Assembly (NCBI RefSeq): GCF_010389155.1
Contig: NC_057761.1
Coordinates: forward strand, 48,346,213 to 48,410,212
Direction: 5' to 3'
Source of the DNA: Erigeron canadensis
Lineage: Eukaryota > Streptophyta > Magnoliopsida > Asterales > Asteraceae
Length of the DNA: 64,000 nucleotides
Shown here piece by piece: positions 36,188-51,195 of the stretch (its first letter is position 1; each line of letters opens with the position of its first letter). The notes beneath the pieces were generated by a model. The model was given only the letters and a program-made list of their open reading frames with translations. It did not search any database and was not told where the DNA came from. The translations under genes and the position numbers were made by a program.

Positions 36188-37655
36188 TTTCCTACTTGAT
36201 TAGAGTTTCGGGAGAAGTGTTGTGACCAACTGGATTGGGTTCTTTGGAGGATGTCGGAGAAGATGGGTTCAAACTTATTAATAAGGTGAGCAAAGCATGA
36301 TGTTGTGTATGTATTAATAAAGCTCAAAACATTTTATCAGACTCTTGTTGAGACTATTTGTTCCGCCTTGGTGAAGTCAATTGATCTGACGATTGTAAAT
36401 GATGATGGTGGACAATTGTATCTTTGTCGAACACTTATGGTTGTATCACGAGTGATCAAGTTTGTGTTTGCTACACGTTTAATGGTATGAAATTTTTTGT
36501 TAACACAGAGTCTGTACCCGAGAACCATTACCACATTATCAATAAACTTGCTTCTTTGGATGCATGATTTAAGATATAAGATATTTGATTATCTTTGGTG
36601 CCTTTTGTTTTATTTACAATAAATAAAATAATATACTTCATGTGTGTAGTTCGATGGAAAAATCAGTTTAGGAGTAGCTACCTTGTTTTTATATTTTGAA
36701 TGAATCAAAGTTTGGCTCAGGAACTTCCATATATAATCTCTTGCGGTTGTCATGCATTATAAACAACAATATAAGTTACTTGCATAAAAGTTTTAACGAA
36801 TGAGTGGCCTTTATCATAAAAAGTTGGGAAAAAACATACGAGTATGTTAAAAGTGCTTTTTTTATACATAAAGAAAAATGTTATGCAAAAACTACAAAAA
36901 CAACTACATAAAATACGCATTCAATACGACCAAAATTTAAGGTCAACTAAATCATGAATCAAAGTCAATGATTCATATAGCATCGTGAACCATAGACAAT
37001 CGTAATGATTGGAAGGTAAAAGAGATTTTATCTAGTTAGCTTCCTAATGATGAAGGTAAAAAGTTGTTCTTTAAAGAAAAAGGTTATAAATATAGATAAC
37101 CGTATAAATAAGATACTATTTTATAAACACATTCAAATTACGTTCACATACATTCTCTTGACCTTGAATCAAGATTTTTATTATATAAAATTTACAATTT
37201 GTTTTGTTAATCCAATCATTAAAGAAAGTACGTATACATCACTTGATTGATATTTAACTATAAATAAACAACAGATCCCTCACACAATAATACAATAGGG
37301 AAATGCTAAATACATTTAACGTGCATAAAAAAAACTTGTACTTTTCATATTAAAAGTCCGCCTCCTAATTTTCATGGTAAATATACAAACAATCTATGCA
37401 TCTTAAACAGAGACCTAAAGGCTGTATTTAGCAAACCCCGATACAGTATATCAAAATCAATAAACTTATTTTTACCTACATGTAAAAAGATCACTTTTGA
37501 ATTCTTTTTTCAAAGATAAGGATCTCATTAAGTAAATCTTTTTACTTATCATTTTCCAACAAGAAAATAGGATTTTAAACTTGCAAGATATTTATGTCCC
37601 AAAAATTGTTGATAGAACAAAACACCAATTTGAAGAAGGAAACCATTTGTCAACA
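36188..37655. other. Spacer between OXP1 and EngB-like gene
   Basis: It begins with the OXP1 3' UTR. It continues as AT-rich DNA without a recognisable gene or a clear transposon. The last 100 bases should contain the leader of the downstream gene; an in-frame ATG at 37581 precedes the chosen start. Confidence 0.45.
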
Positions 37656-40035
37656 ATGGCATTTCTAACTCATTTCCCTCTTATTCAGACTCACTCTTCA
37701 TCCTTGTTCACAAAATTCTTCTTGCTTTCACCAAAACATCCCAAACCCCCTCTAAAATCATTCATCTTCTTTTCATCACCAACTTCACATTTTTCATCAA
37801 CAGTCCTTGAAGAAATTCCATCTTTACAACAAGAAACCCCAATACCCATTTCAAAAGATAAGCTTTTTATCCCCCCTGAAACTGAGATATTTACTGATAA
37901 ACCACCAAGAATCTTGAAAGGGTCCAACATTGTGCTGAGCAAGTATGCAAAAGATGCCCAGATCATTTCAGCTGAGTTTGTTAAAAGTAGTGTTGAAACT
38001 GATGCTTGTCCTTCTGATGGCTCACCTGAATTTGCTCTTGTGGGTCGTTCTAATGTTGGCAAATCCTCGTTGCTTAATTCCATTGTTAAAAGAAAGAAAC
38101 TTGCTTTGACTTCTAAGAAACCAGGTATGTCTGCCATGTGTTTGATGAAATGTCTGTGAAAATTTACATTTTTATTCTGTTTGGGGATATGTCAGTACCC
38201 TTGAAATCATGATTGAAATGCTTCCCTTTGACTCCTACTAGTACTTATTTCATGGAAAATTATATAAAATTATAAGCGGTAATAATAAAAAATGTACTCA
38301 TAGGTTGTTTGCAGAATTTTAGCTCAAGGATCACTAGGCTTGTGTTGGTAAATTTTGTAGAGTATTTAAGCTATAAATATGGCACTATGTTTTTTATGCG
38401 CATTTATCACCTCAATTTGTTGACGTCATATAAGTGTTGGATGATATATTCTGTTAACATGAACATTAGGCTTCAGGCTCTGGCTCATTAGCTGGTTTAA
38501 AGCTATGTGCAGGAAGATAGGAAGCATTTACTTACTTAGAGATTTAGGTTTTCAACTGTATACAGTTGAAATAAATCTTGATGGGTCGTCAGTTGGCTAG
38601 AAAGGTCGACTGAAGGATCTTATGGACATAGGGTAAAGATTACAGGGGAAACTTTTTATTGTGTGAAGAAGATGATTTTTTAGGTAACTGGATTACTTTA
38701 GCTAACACTATATGGTTACCCATTTATGATTACAAAGGAGACTCTCATATTTCCCTTGCTACATACATGAAATTTAATATTGAGTAGCGTGTTGTTATCT
38801 GACTCACTTGTTTGTTTTTTTACTTCTTGACCGTGTGAACAAGTTCAAAGTTATGATTTTGTTTGGAAAAGACTAGATAGAAGTTTCATCTGATGAATTG
38901 ACATCTCCTAAACGTGATTGTTTAATTTTTTTGCATGTGGAGTTGAATCTAACCATGTTAACTTTAGTCACTATCTTTCTGTTACGTATCTTTTTCCCTA
39001 CAATGCTGTTATTAGAATTAAGAACATGGCTAGAGGTCTTTAGTAGCCACTTCTTTTTTCCTTTGTCTTAAAGTTATCAAGAAACTCTGAATATCATTTT
39101 TGTGTTGTCTTGTAGGAAAAACACAATGCATCAACCACTTCCGAATTAATGACAGTTGGTACTTGGTGGATTTGCCTGGATACGGGTACGGTTATGATCG
39201 GAAATTAGTTATCCGCAGTTTACACCAAGATTATATACATCTGTAGAATAAACAGAAACTGATTATCATTTTCGACAGATATGCCTCGGCACCACATGAA
39301 CTTAAACAAGATTGGAACAAGTTCACTAAAGACTATTTTCTAAATCGGTCAACACTGGTCTCAGTCTTCCTTCTTATTGATGCTAGCATTCCTGCCAAAA
39401 AAATTGATCTCGAATATGCAAGTTGGCTGGGTCAGAACCAGGTACTTTACACTCGTAACACCTCACTATCTTTTATATTCTTAGTTCTAGTTGTGTTAAG
39501 CATGGGGTTTCTAGCATGCATTTTAGAAGTGGTAATATGATACCGACTATTAAAGAGTAGATTGTTAGCAGTATAGAACTGATTACTTAAGGAATTGATA
39601 GATTAAGCGATTAAAAAGAATAGACATGGATTGTTACTTTATCCTTACGTAATCAGAACTTTTTTATGTTTATCTAAGCACTTTTGGCTAAATTCTATGA
39701 GTTCAAGTTGCAAAAATCTTATAATCAATATTTAAAATGTGAAATCCAAACACCCATAATTGTACCTTTATGACTGATGATTAATTGTAATGTTTCCTTC
39801 CATCTCTCCTTGTTAGGTCCCAATGACTTTAATATTCACAAAATGTGACAAGCGGAAAAAGAAAAAGAATGGTGGAAAGCATCCTGAAGAAAATGTGCAA
39901 GACTTTCAGGATTTAATCAGTGAATACTTTGATGCAGTGCCACCATGGATCATGACTAGCAGTGTTACCAATCAAGGTCGAGATGAAATACTGTTGCACA
40001 TGTCCCAGCTTCGAAACTACTGGCTCAAAAATTAA
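37656..40035 (+). CDS. EngB/YihA-type GTP-binding protein, probably plastid
   Basis: Four exons, 37656-38124, 39116-39185, 39279-39441 and 39817-40035, join in phase with GT-AG introns to 306 residues. The GTPase motifs are complete: G1 GRSNVGKSS (130-138), GKTQ (157-160), G3 DLPGYG (175-180), G4 TKCD (242-245) and a Thr-Ser-Ser G5 region near the end. Bacterial EngB (YihA/YsxC) assists large-ribosomal-subunit assembly, and plant homologues act in organelles. The first 60 residues are rich in Ser, Thr, Pro and Phe with few acids, as in a transit peptide. I chose MAFLTHFPL as the start; an ATG 25 codons upstream is in frame but its extension is acidic and unlike a transit peptide. Confidence 0.92.
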
Positions 40036-41383
40036 ATTTACATATCTGTGTTTTTTAGTTTATTTACTTTCACAGTTTTTTGGTTCATAGAGAATTTAGA
40101 TACTATACTAAGAGTCTAAGACGGATGATAATGGATTAAAGGGAATTGGTAACACTGTTGTTTTCTTATTTTTGTATGATCTTGTGCTTTTTTAGTTCAT
40201 TATAACTTATTTAAGTTACTACGCACCCAGTCTGAATGCTTACTGGTTTTTTCACACTTTCTACTTGTTGCATTGATGAATTGCCTTTGATGAAATTCCA
40301 GGCTCATTTCCTCCAACTAAAGAAAATTGAAGTTGGTTGACCGTAAGGCAAACAAAAAAGCGACCAAAACCAAAGAAACGTTTCATTCGTGACAGAAAAT
40401 AACAACCATATGCAGAATTCTTTTCTTAATGAATAAGTTTTGCAATGAAATAGAGAACTGTAAAACAAAATGTAAAGCACAAAATCAGTACACTAGGTTC
40501 TTTTATGCTAACCAAAAAATAATTCCACTTGATGGTGGGTAAAAAAATTCTGGTACATCAAGGTCTAGAAGAATGTATTAACCCGAAACCTGCTTCTCAG
40601 TTCTCATTAGAGATTCAGTTGGTCAAGTTATCTTGCTTAATATAGAAGAATATATAATTAAGATGCACATATAAGCGCAAAGGATCTGCTTTCCCTAGCA
40701 TCGTATCAAAACCAAGTATTAAATGTTCAACTTGCATCCAGGAAATGCATAGGTTGCTTTTCTAAGGAGAGTTCCTGTTGCACATGTGCACATACAACTA
40801 GTGGTTCAAGCATCAGATTTGTCTACAGTTTAGTCCAAGTAGTAACAGAACTTTTTGCCATATATTAAAACCATATCTAACTTAGCATCACATTTAGATC
40901 TTGTAATCAAAATTTAGTTGGATCAGCAGCCTAAAAAAATCAAGTTGTATACATGACACCATCACATTCTAGTTAAATTGCTGATGCATGAAACTACAAA
41001 CTTAAGGATGTACAAATTTCAACCAATATAAATATAGCACTTCCATTCATCATACAAAAACTAATCAGTTTATAAAATCAAAACTAATTTGCATTTATGT
41101 TTTTTTTTATCAAAGTTAAAGACTGATCATAACCCAGCAAATATGGCCCATAATATGCATAAATGATAAATGAGATGTAGAAGGTATCTGCTTCGATTCA
41201 CATATCAAAAATAAGTATTTAGCATTGATAGAGCCTAGAAAGTATATGCTTTCCCTGACATATCAAAAATAAGTATTAAGCATTCTCTACCTGCATCAAC
41301 CAAATTAACATAAAATAAAATCTTTTTTCTTAAACAGCTGATACTAGAATACAACGAAAATTTCCTTCAAACCAACACAGTGC
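40036..41383. other. Spacer between convergent EngB-like and eL37 genes
   Basis: It holds both 3' UTRs. No reading frame or repeat with clear termini; a short near-duplicate phrase (CACATATCAAAAATAAGTAT and TGACATATCAAAAATAAGTA) occurs at about 41200 and 41260. Confidence 0.4.
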
Positions 41384-43621
<2,238 letters not shown>

Positions 43622-43634
43622 TTCTTAATATGAT

Positions 43635-43812
43635 GAGAGAAAACCCTAGCAGCAGCAGCGGAAGTAAGATCTTTCACAAAGGGGGCAACTGAGTATGTTT
43701 TGCGGGTTTTTATATGTAAAGTGGTAGATTTAGGGTTTTTTTTAGTGGGCTTGATAGCCCAATTATGTTTATGCGTTCATTTTCTTTTTTGGTTAGTGGG
43801 TTGAGGAGCCCA
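43635..43812 (-). promoter_or_regulatory. eL37 promoter with telo-box and site II motifs
   Basis: Upstream of the eL37 start on the minus strand there is a telo-box AAACCCTA (complement of 43731-43738). TGGGCT-type site II elements occur at 43746-43751 (plus), 43756-43761 and 43807-43812 (minus). In plants this pair of motifs marks ribosomal-protein and other growth-related promoters. A further AAACCCTA on the plus strand near 43637 lies in the leader. Confidence 0.7.
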
Positions 43813-43864
43813 TTTTTGTTACGTTTTTTTTTTTTTCCTCGTTGTTAATAGTAATTTATATTTA

Positions 43865-44252
43865 TCTATACTATATTATAAAACAGATTCTCCTGTCTAA
43901 AATTTTAAGTTTCAACATTTAATTCCCCAAAATAACATTTCTATCAATTCTATATTTACCAAACACTCTTTCTCTCTCCTCAAATCTCAACTAATCATTT
44001 TTGTTCTCTCTCTTCCATAAATCATTTATTCCTCCAATTCATTCAAAATTTTTTATCTCACAAAATAAATTATAAAAATTATATGGGTGTTCTTAAAATT
44101 TCATGCTCTTTCATTAGAGATGTCATTCGATATACTTTCGACGAATTTTTAAATCTGATGGCGGAACCGGTACGGTTAAGGCATTTTTTATAACCTATCA
44201 GGCTATCACCCCCATCATCTCACCGCTGCAACACGCGGATACTTATTCTCGT
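43865..44252 (+). mobile_element. Helitron-like element, copy c
   Basis: Begins TCTATACTATATTATAAAAC after an A and ends with CCGCTGCAACACGCGG, ATACTTATT and CTCGT. It includes the family core CGACGAATTTTTAAATCTGA TGGCGGA shared with copies a, b and d. No coding frame. Confidence 0.6.
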
Positions 44253-44432
44253 TGTCTTTATAAGATCGGAATCGTAAGATCAAATTGAGATCGAAAAATC
44301 AAACCAACGTGCTTCTTATTATTCGTTTATATATATGCTTTTAATATTTGTTTCAATAATCATTCAGATTGGTTCAACTTTGATATATAAATGTCCCATC
44401 ATACAATGATACAAGTCCTAATTTTAGTATTA

Positions 44433-45650
44433 ACTAGATTTTAGACCCGTGTCCAGTGCTGGACACAGGATTTACGATATTAACAATATTAGATCTCTAT
44501 ACATTTAAGTCATAAAAGCTTAGAATTTTAAAAAAACACGGTTTTAAGTGTTATATTTTGCAAGTTGTAGTACAATAATCATAGGTTCCTCACTGTCATT
44601 ATTAGCTTAGACATATTGATGGAATTGTTTGTCGTAGTCATTCCATAAAGCACATGCTATATATAATAATTTCTCCATTATATAATATTTTAAAACAGAT
44701 GTACTCATAATGTGATACTATTAGGAAAAATAATTAAGAATTAAAATATAAACATATTTGTGATTCTGTACTTGACATTTAAGTATATGTATTTAATCAT
44801 GATGCACGTTCATAACACGCATATGTTTATTTTCAATCACTTGTTTTATGATAATATGATAACAATTAGGATTGTTTTATATTCTTTGATAACAATTAGG
44901 ACTCTTCTAATATTTGTTGATAAGTCATTAAGTTTTCAAATTATTTTTTGTAGAAAATATTTCATATGTTAAATTTTTTTTATTTAATTAAATGATTGTA
45001 AATTTTAAAAAATTCTCTCAAGTTGATGACTAAAAATAAATATAAATGAAGTATTCAGGCTAAAAAGTATAAATTATTGATGAAAAACAAAAAAGTGTAA
45101 ATTAATGAGACTTTTTATACAAATTAATATAAATATTAATATAATAATATATTTGGATAATGATTATTATGATTTTTAATTTGTAGTTTATCTAAATGAT
45201 GACATCATCAAAAGTCAATTTGATGAATTCGAACGATGTGATTGGTTAATTAATCATTAGTTCAACTTTCTTTTAGTATATATTAAGATGTTACTAATAT
45301 TAATTTGTTTGTAATAACACTACTAATACATATCACTCCAAAATTAATAAAAAAATCAAATGAACCTGGACACCATATACTATTATGTTGCATAAAAGAT
45401 CAATTATTAACATATGAGAAGTGATCCTTATATAGATTTTTTTTCATACATATATTTTTATGCATTATCTAGTTAACAATTTTTATGCACCTTTTCTTAT
45501 AACTTCCATTCATAGAAAAACTCATATTAATTTTTGAATGAGTTAGTGAATGATGATTCCTAGTGGGATGGAAGACATTGTTTATATAACACTTTAACAC
45601 TTTAATTCTTTAAACTAATTGAGTAGAGCTTGAGCTTTGTCTATCTTGAA
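44433..45650 (-). mobile_element. Helitron 3' end (minus) and AT-rich body
   Basis: The complement of 44433-44480 ends with the hairpin GTGTCCAGCACTGGACAC, then GGGTCTAAAAT and CTAGT next to a T, a textbook Helitron 3' terminus. The 5' boundary is not seen; the AT-rich DNA up to about 45650 has no gene and may be its body. Confidence 0.45.
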
Positions 45651-45653
45651 AGT

Positions 45654-46126
45654 TCTGGTATTATATTATAAAAGCAAATTTCCTTTAAATTTTCAACATT
45701 GAAATTAACTTTTCAATATTGATTTTAAATACTTCCCCAAAATGTCTCTCTCATCTATTCTATGTTTACCTAAAATAAATATAATACATTTTCTCTCTCT
45801 TCAAATTTCAATCAATAATTTTTCATCTCTCTTTTGCATAAATCATTTTATCATTCTAATTCATTCAAAATCTTTTATTTCAAAAACTATACATCGATAA
45901 TATATAAAAATTATATGGGATTTCTTAAAATGTCATGCTCTTTCATTAGAGTGGTCATTCGATATATTTTCGACGAATTTTTAAATCTGAGGGCGGAGCC
46001 TGTACGGCTAAGGGCGGAGCCCGTCAGGTAGAGCACCCCATCATCGCCACCGCCACCCGCCATTACATCACCACCCCGTCATCGATCACCTTCATCACCG
46101 CCGCAACACGCGAATACCGTTCTCGT
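45654..46126 (+). mobile_element. Helitron-like element, copy d
   Basis: Begins TCTGGTATTATATTATAAAA and ends CCGCCGCAACACGCGAATAC, CGTT and CTCGT. It shares the core with copies a-c, and within it GGCGGAGCC occurs twice. A block of CACCGCCACC words precedes the end. Confidence 0.6.
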
Positions 46127-46378
46127 ATGTTCTAAAGTTTTTAAAATTATATTTTGAATGAAAAAGACACAATAGCTACGTATGAATTTATGTTTTTACA
46201 TTAGTATTTTTATTATATTACATATTTTCACAATATCTTTTGAGCTCATGGGAAGTTCTATATTTAAAGAAAACAAATGATACGTCAAAAATATTTAAGC
46301 AACTTGGAGGTATTTAATAATATGAATATTATATTACTTGTCAAATATTATATTTCTTAGAGTGTTGTATACTACAAA

Positions 46379-48050
46379 ACTAGATTAAACCCGGACGTTG
46401 TCCGGGATGGATCGAAAACGTAAATTAAAAATATATTGACAGTTACAGTATTATATTCATAGTTTAAGATATTGTAAAAACTATCAGATTATACAAATAA
46501 TAAAATTATGATTTTTATAAATATATGATATATGTCAAATATGTTATAGCATGATTAATTAAACGTAATATTAAGTCATAGTAAATTTATATGTGAGAGT
46601 AATTTAATAATAATAAAAACTATCATATTATACAAATAATAAAATTATGATTTTTATAAATATATGATATACGTCAAATATATTATAGCATGATTAATTA
46701 AACGTAATATTAAGTCATAATAAATTTATATGTGAGAGTAATTTAATAATAATAATAATAATAATAATTATAATAATAATAACTAAAATAGAAATTATTA
46801 AATAATAATAATAGTAATAATAATATTTATAAAATAGAAATAATATAACATAAAACACATAAAGGAAACAAAAATAGAGAAAAAAAATAAAAACTAATAA
46901 AAGTATGACATAACTATATTATTTGACTATTTATTTATTGTTAATTTCTTAGTGATTAGGACTAATATAGAATGTGTTGGAATATATTAATTGAAAATTT
47001 AAATGAGAAAAATATAAAACTTTTTTTAAAAACATATGTAAAATGATGATTAAATTAAGATGGACATATAGAATGAAATGGAGTTTTTTTTTCAAATTAG
47101 TATAGTGGGAAAAATTATTTACCAAATTAGTATATTTTCAAAAATATTTACTATTATGGGTTAAAACATATTTTAACATGATTTTTATTAAAAAGATTTA
47201 CAATAAGTAGATAGAAATTCTTTTGTACTATTACATATAAGGATTAATCGATTATGACTTATTTTATTATACCAAGATTAAATATTACATGTTAATGCAA
47301 GCTTTTATAAACCTTGAACTGATGATCAGATTTTCAGAAGTGGAAGCAAATCTTTTTTAAGCATGCAAAATTCAACTTAACTGGAATGAAGATAATATGG
47401 GTGAAACTTAGATGGGTTCAAGTTGAATGACTGAATCTATTGATATCACAAAAGTTCGTCTTTTTATAAAAATGATTACTTGTTATCTCTTGTAAATATT
47501 GACATCAAAATAACAAAAATTATTATAAAAGAAACCGATAATATCAAATAGCTTCATTGACTGATGATATAATTAACAAACCACAATCTTGTTAAATGTT
47601 AAAAGCGGATGATATAAATATAAAGCTTGAATTTACTTCCAACTTTTTGACCACATGTTATAGATTTGTTAAAAGCTTAAGGTTATGCCCCTATCGGAAT
47701 AAATTTGTTTAGTTGAAGGTTTTGGTTAAGGATATAAAATTCAAATTTAACGGGATGAGGATAATTTAGGTGAAATCAAATAGGTAGATATATATGAGAT
47801 AGGTATTGTATTGTAATTTAGATGGAAGATACTTTGGGTGGAATAAGTTCAAAAAAATTTTTAAAACCATAATAATTTGGTAAATATCTTTGAAACTATA
47901 CTAATTTGGTAAATAGTTTTTCTCACTACACTAATTTGGGAAAAAACTCGAATGGAATGATTAATTTATAGGATTAATTTAAATCAAATTCAAAATATTA
48001 TTATTAGAACATTGAATAGTTAGAATAAGGATAAGGAAGTGTAATACATT
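46379..48050 (-). mobile_element. Helitron 3' end (minus), body not delimited
   Basis: The complement of 46379-46410 reads CCCGGACAACGTCCGGG, TTTAAT, CTAGT: a hairpin and Helitron end. The 5' limit is unknown, and the given end is only where I lose any reason to continue. The interior holds a 139-bp tandem duplication and an (AAT)n tract. Confidence 0.4.
46475..46752. repeat. 139-bp tandem duplication
   Basis: Two near-identical units, 46475-46613 and 46614-46752, each containing ATTATACAAATAATAAAATT and ATATGTGAGAGTAATTTAAT. An (AAT)n/(AATA)n microsatellite follows to about 46830. The few mismatches suggest a fairly recent event. Confidence 0.75.
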
Positions 48051-48720
48051 CCCAACTTAGAGCCGACTTAAATGCATCCTCAGCCGATGTATAAGGATAT
48101 TTGCAAAAGTTTTTGTTAGTTTAAAACTCAAACTTATGCTTAGCTGTCAAGAATAAAATGTTAGAAAAATTAAAAAACTGACACATAAGCCAAAATCCTA
48201 GTTGTCAAGAAAAAATGATTACCACATACACAAAAATTTATTCTTTCTTAGTTATATAGAGAGAAGAGAAGCTAGTATTTATCAAAGAAACATATCCAAT
48301 TCCTTGGTTAACTGTGGTTGAAATGTACATTAAGAAATCTTCAAGCATATATATATATATATAAGTGAATATTTTGTCATTTGCTTGTAAACTAATTACC
48401 GGTAAAAATGCGAGGATAAAAGGTGGAACAACGTATGATAATTTTTGTATTATTCCCCAAACCCGTTTTAGTCGATGTTTCTTACCCATAACTAATCCCA
48501 TTCGCGTTAGCGTCTTTGTCATCATGCCCTGTATACATAAATCTTGCCACTGATTGTAAATTTGTAACCAATACACGCATTGTAAATTTGTAATTAGTGA
48601 TGGAAGCCAAGTTTAATTTGTATGATTGCATACAACCAATATACCATCCAAATTATCAATCCATGATCTTATCTCCCTTTATTCATCTTCACAAGATCAA
48701 AAATCCTCCCTCTAGTTATT
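48051..48720. other. AT-rich spacer
   Basis: A (TA)n run lies at 48346-48362. Several short frames exist on both strands but none has protein-like features. Nothing else is recognised. Confidence 0.4.
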
Positions 48721-48727
48721 TATATAA

Positions 48728-49876
48728 AACTAATTTTAATACCCGTACGATGTATGGTAGTTATATGGATTGTATCATAAAAAAATCTAAATATGCCTCA
48801 TAGGCTCATACATGATTCATAAGTACAAAATAAATAGTGGTTAAAGTAAACCGATGATCGAAAATAAGTTATAATAAACATTGATAAATATAATATATGT
48901 CTAGTTAAAGTTTTAGATTTACAATAAATTTTTACAATCACATCAAATTTGGAACTTGTAAGCATAGTGAATAGCGAATAACCTTGCAATTTTGGATCGT
49001 AAACTTCAATTTTTGAAATATTCATGCTAATAACTTATTATAAGTAATATAATTGATAGGAGATGAAGAATTAAGAAGAAAAAGAGACAATTTTATTAAT
49101 GAGAAAACGATCAATCAAATATGGTTATAATGTGTTTTGTATCCATAAGTCAACAGTTAGAGTTTAATTATAAGTCTAATAAAGAAATTGAATACATTAT
49201 AGAATTGAATATATACTATTAAAAAAACTAATTTATAATAAAAATAAATTAATTAAAAAGACACGTGTCGATCAAGAATTACGCCACATGTCATTTCAAA
49301 ATTTTTCTCAATCTTGTTTTAATTTAATACATTAGATATATTAAATTACTCCCTCCGTCCCATTTTAAATGTCTTATTTTGACTTTTCAAGTCTTTTTCT
49401 TTAAATTTTGACCAAAAATATCTTTATTTGTGTTATATATTAGTTGATGAAATTTATATCAATGAAAAGTATATCTAAAACTCAATAAATTTATATATTT
49501 TATAGGAAGTGTTATAAAATATAAACGAAAATATTTATGGTCAAAATTGAAAGCAAAAGACTTGACAAGTCAAATTTGGACAATTAAAATGGGACGGAGG
49601 GAGTATTAAATTTATTGTCAAAAAATAAGATTGGTGATGGAAATTTATATTTATGATAATAATGAATAAATATAATTTTTAATATAAGAGACATAATTAT
49701 ATTAAGAATCTATATTTATATATCAATTAAATAAATAAAAATTTTAGTTGTATATGGAAATCTAAAATCTAAAAAATATATAAATAAAGATTTAAGCTAA
49801 CACGTGTCGTTTAAGAAACACGCCACGTGTCGATCAAAAGATGCATCACTCCTGTTTTAGTTTATTGGTATATATA
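48728..49876 (-). mobile_element. Probable nested Helitron-like DNA
   Basis: The complement of the left edge reads CCATACATCGTACGGGTATT, then AAAATTAGT, a degenerate Helitron 3' end. On the right, related 5'-end-like phrases with ACACGTGTCG, CGCCACATGTC or CGCCACGTGTC, and CTTGTTTTA or CCTGTTTTA occur twice, near 49260-49332 and 49798-49870. That fits two related elements or a duplication. A Stowaway MITE lies inside. Confidence 0.4.
49349..49603. mobile_element. Stowaway MITE, intact
   Basis: Ends CTCCCTCCGTCCCATTTTAA and TTAAAATGGGACGGAGGGAG are inverted and flanked by TA at 49347-49348 and 49604-49605. The 255-bp length and the TGACTTTTCAAGTC inner arm are typical of the family. No coding sequence. 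Confidence 0.9.
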
Positions 49877-50104
49877 TATTAAGAAGTCAAGGATAAATCA
49901 TATTTTAATATAACGTATCGACAAACTTATGTATTTAAAACTTTGATAGATAACATGAAATTTGGGGGTTTGCAATTCATTGTCTAACAGTATGGTTTAA
50001 GTATTAACTATTAAGTGAATAAATGATGAATGAATGATATTTTTTCTCTTCAAGTTATTTAATAAAGGCGGATGTTTTTTACTTAAATGTAAACGGTCAA
50101 AATA

Positions 50105-50345
50105 GATTATACTGTGATCATTTCTCAATCCTGGTTTTTGGAGACAAAGGTTATGGGTTTGATTCTCATCCCATCCCATGCAAAGGTTGGAGGGTCTTTT
50201 CTACCATTTAGGTAGAACATGGAAAAAGCCTCTCTACTTAGGTAGAGGTATGATTTGCCTACAACTTAACCTCCCCCATACACCGTCGAAGTATTGAGGC
50301 TCAAAACTCGCGGAAAGGCAACACTGAATAGTTTCTTTCTTTATT
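50105..50345 (+). mobile_element. tRNA-derived SINE
   Basis: A box-B-like GGTTATGGGTTTGATTCTC follows a possible A-box (TGGTTTTTGGAG). Then come AAAGCCTCTCTACTTAGG, TAGAGGTATGATTTGCC and TTAACCTCCCCCATACACC, the conserved 3' body also seen inverted at 25865-25985. It ends in a T-rich tail near 50345. Confidence 0.65.
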
Positions 50346-50699
50346 TATTTTTTCTTTTTGAAAGATGAATTTCGCTGGAAATTGGGTGTCACGATTCGAC
50401 AGCGGAAAGTCTAGCATACGTTGTAGTAACTGGTTCCGCGCTAGAGAGCTCACTTGAAGTAGAAATGCCTATTTTAAATACCCGATGGGGGGTAAAACCA
50501 CCTACTAATCCGCTCAAACACACAACGATTAATAGTTGTAAACCTGCCCCCTCAGACTTGAACCTGAGTATACCCAAGCCAAATCCTCTTACAAATGTAA
50601 ACTCTTACAAATCTCAATTATTATATATCGATAATAATCCTTACATTACAAAAGTTCATAGACATTTACCTTATAAAAATCTTATATCAAATCATAATA

Positions 50700-50935
50700 A
50701 AACCCTTATTACTTTATCTATATGTAAAATCTTAATAGGTCCTAACAGGTCCAGATCTGTTAAGACACGGATCTTAACAGGTCCAAACCGGTTAAGACAT
50801 GGATCTTAACAAGTTGTAACAGCTCTGGACCTGTTAAGACACAAAACCTGTTAAGATCAAACACGAAACCTGTTAAAAACATATCGTGTCGTGTTAACAG
50901 GTTTCGTGTCAAAATTGTCAGCCTTACCTCATGAG
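50700..50935. repeat. Cluster of ACCTGTTAAGA words
   Basis: Words such as GGACCTGTTAAGACAC and its complement recur about eight times in both orientations, ending GTGTCAAAATTGTCAGCC. It resembles one end of a plant element whose terminus is a TGTCAGCCCT-type sequence. Boundaries are unresolved. Confidence 0.4.
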
Positions 50936-50939
50936 GCCA

Positions 50940-51195
50940 ATATGATATAACAAAATGATTATAATTATGGGTACGTCCATTTAAAAAATAGTTAGTAGAT
51001 AATAATGAGGCCAAGTGGTATTTTCTTAATAAAACAATAGTCCAATTACGTACACCCTAAATAAAACATATAACTATATAAGGTATCCCAAACAACTTAT
51101 TATACGTCATTACATCATGAAAGGTAGTATGTCACTACTATGTCATATTGTCATGTACGTGGGATTGGAAATTACATAATGGCAACATGCACTTG
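50940..51195 (+). repeat. Duplicated far-upstream region of BURP gene 1
   Basis: This block matches 56495-56700 upstream of BURP gene 2: TAGTTAGTAGATAATAATGA against ATGATTAGTAGATAATTTGA, then ACCCTAAATAAAACATA, TCCCAAACAACTTATT and a GGCAA(C/G)ATGCAC phrase in each. It shows that the gene duplication included promoter DNA. Confidence 0.7.

Noticed and set aside
37691..38137. A 148-codon minus-strand frame
   Set aside because: It is the antisense shadow of EngB-like exon 1, which has complete GTPase motifs.
45461..45474. A CTAGT at the end of an AT-rich stretch
   Set aside because: No GC hairpin precedes it, so it is not supported as a Helitron end.
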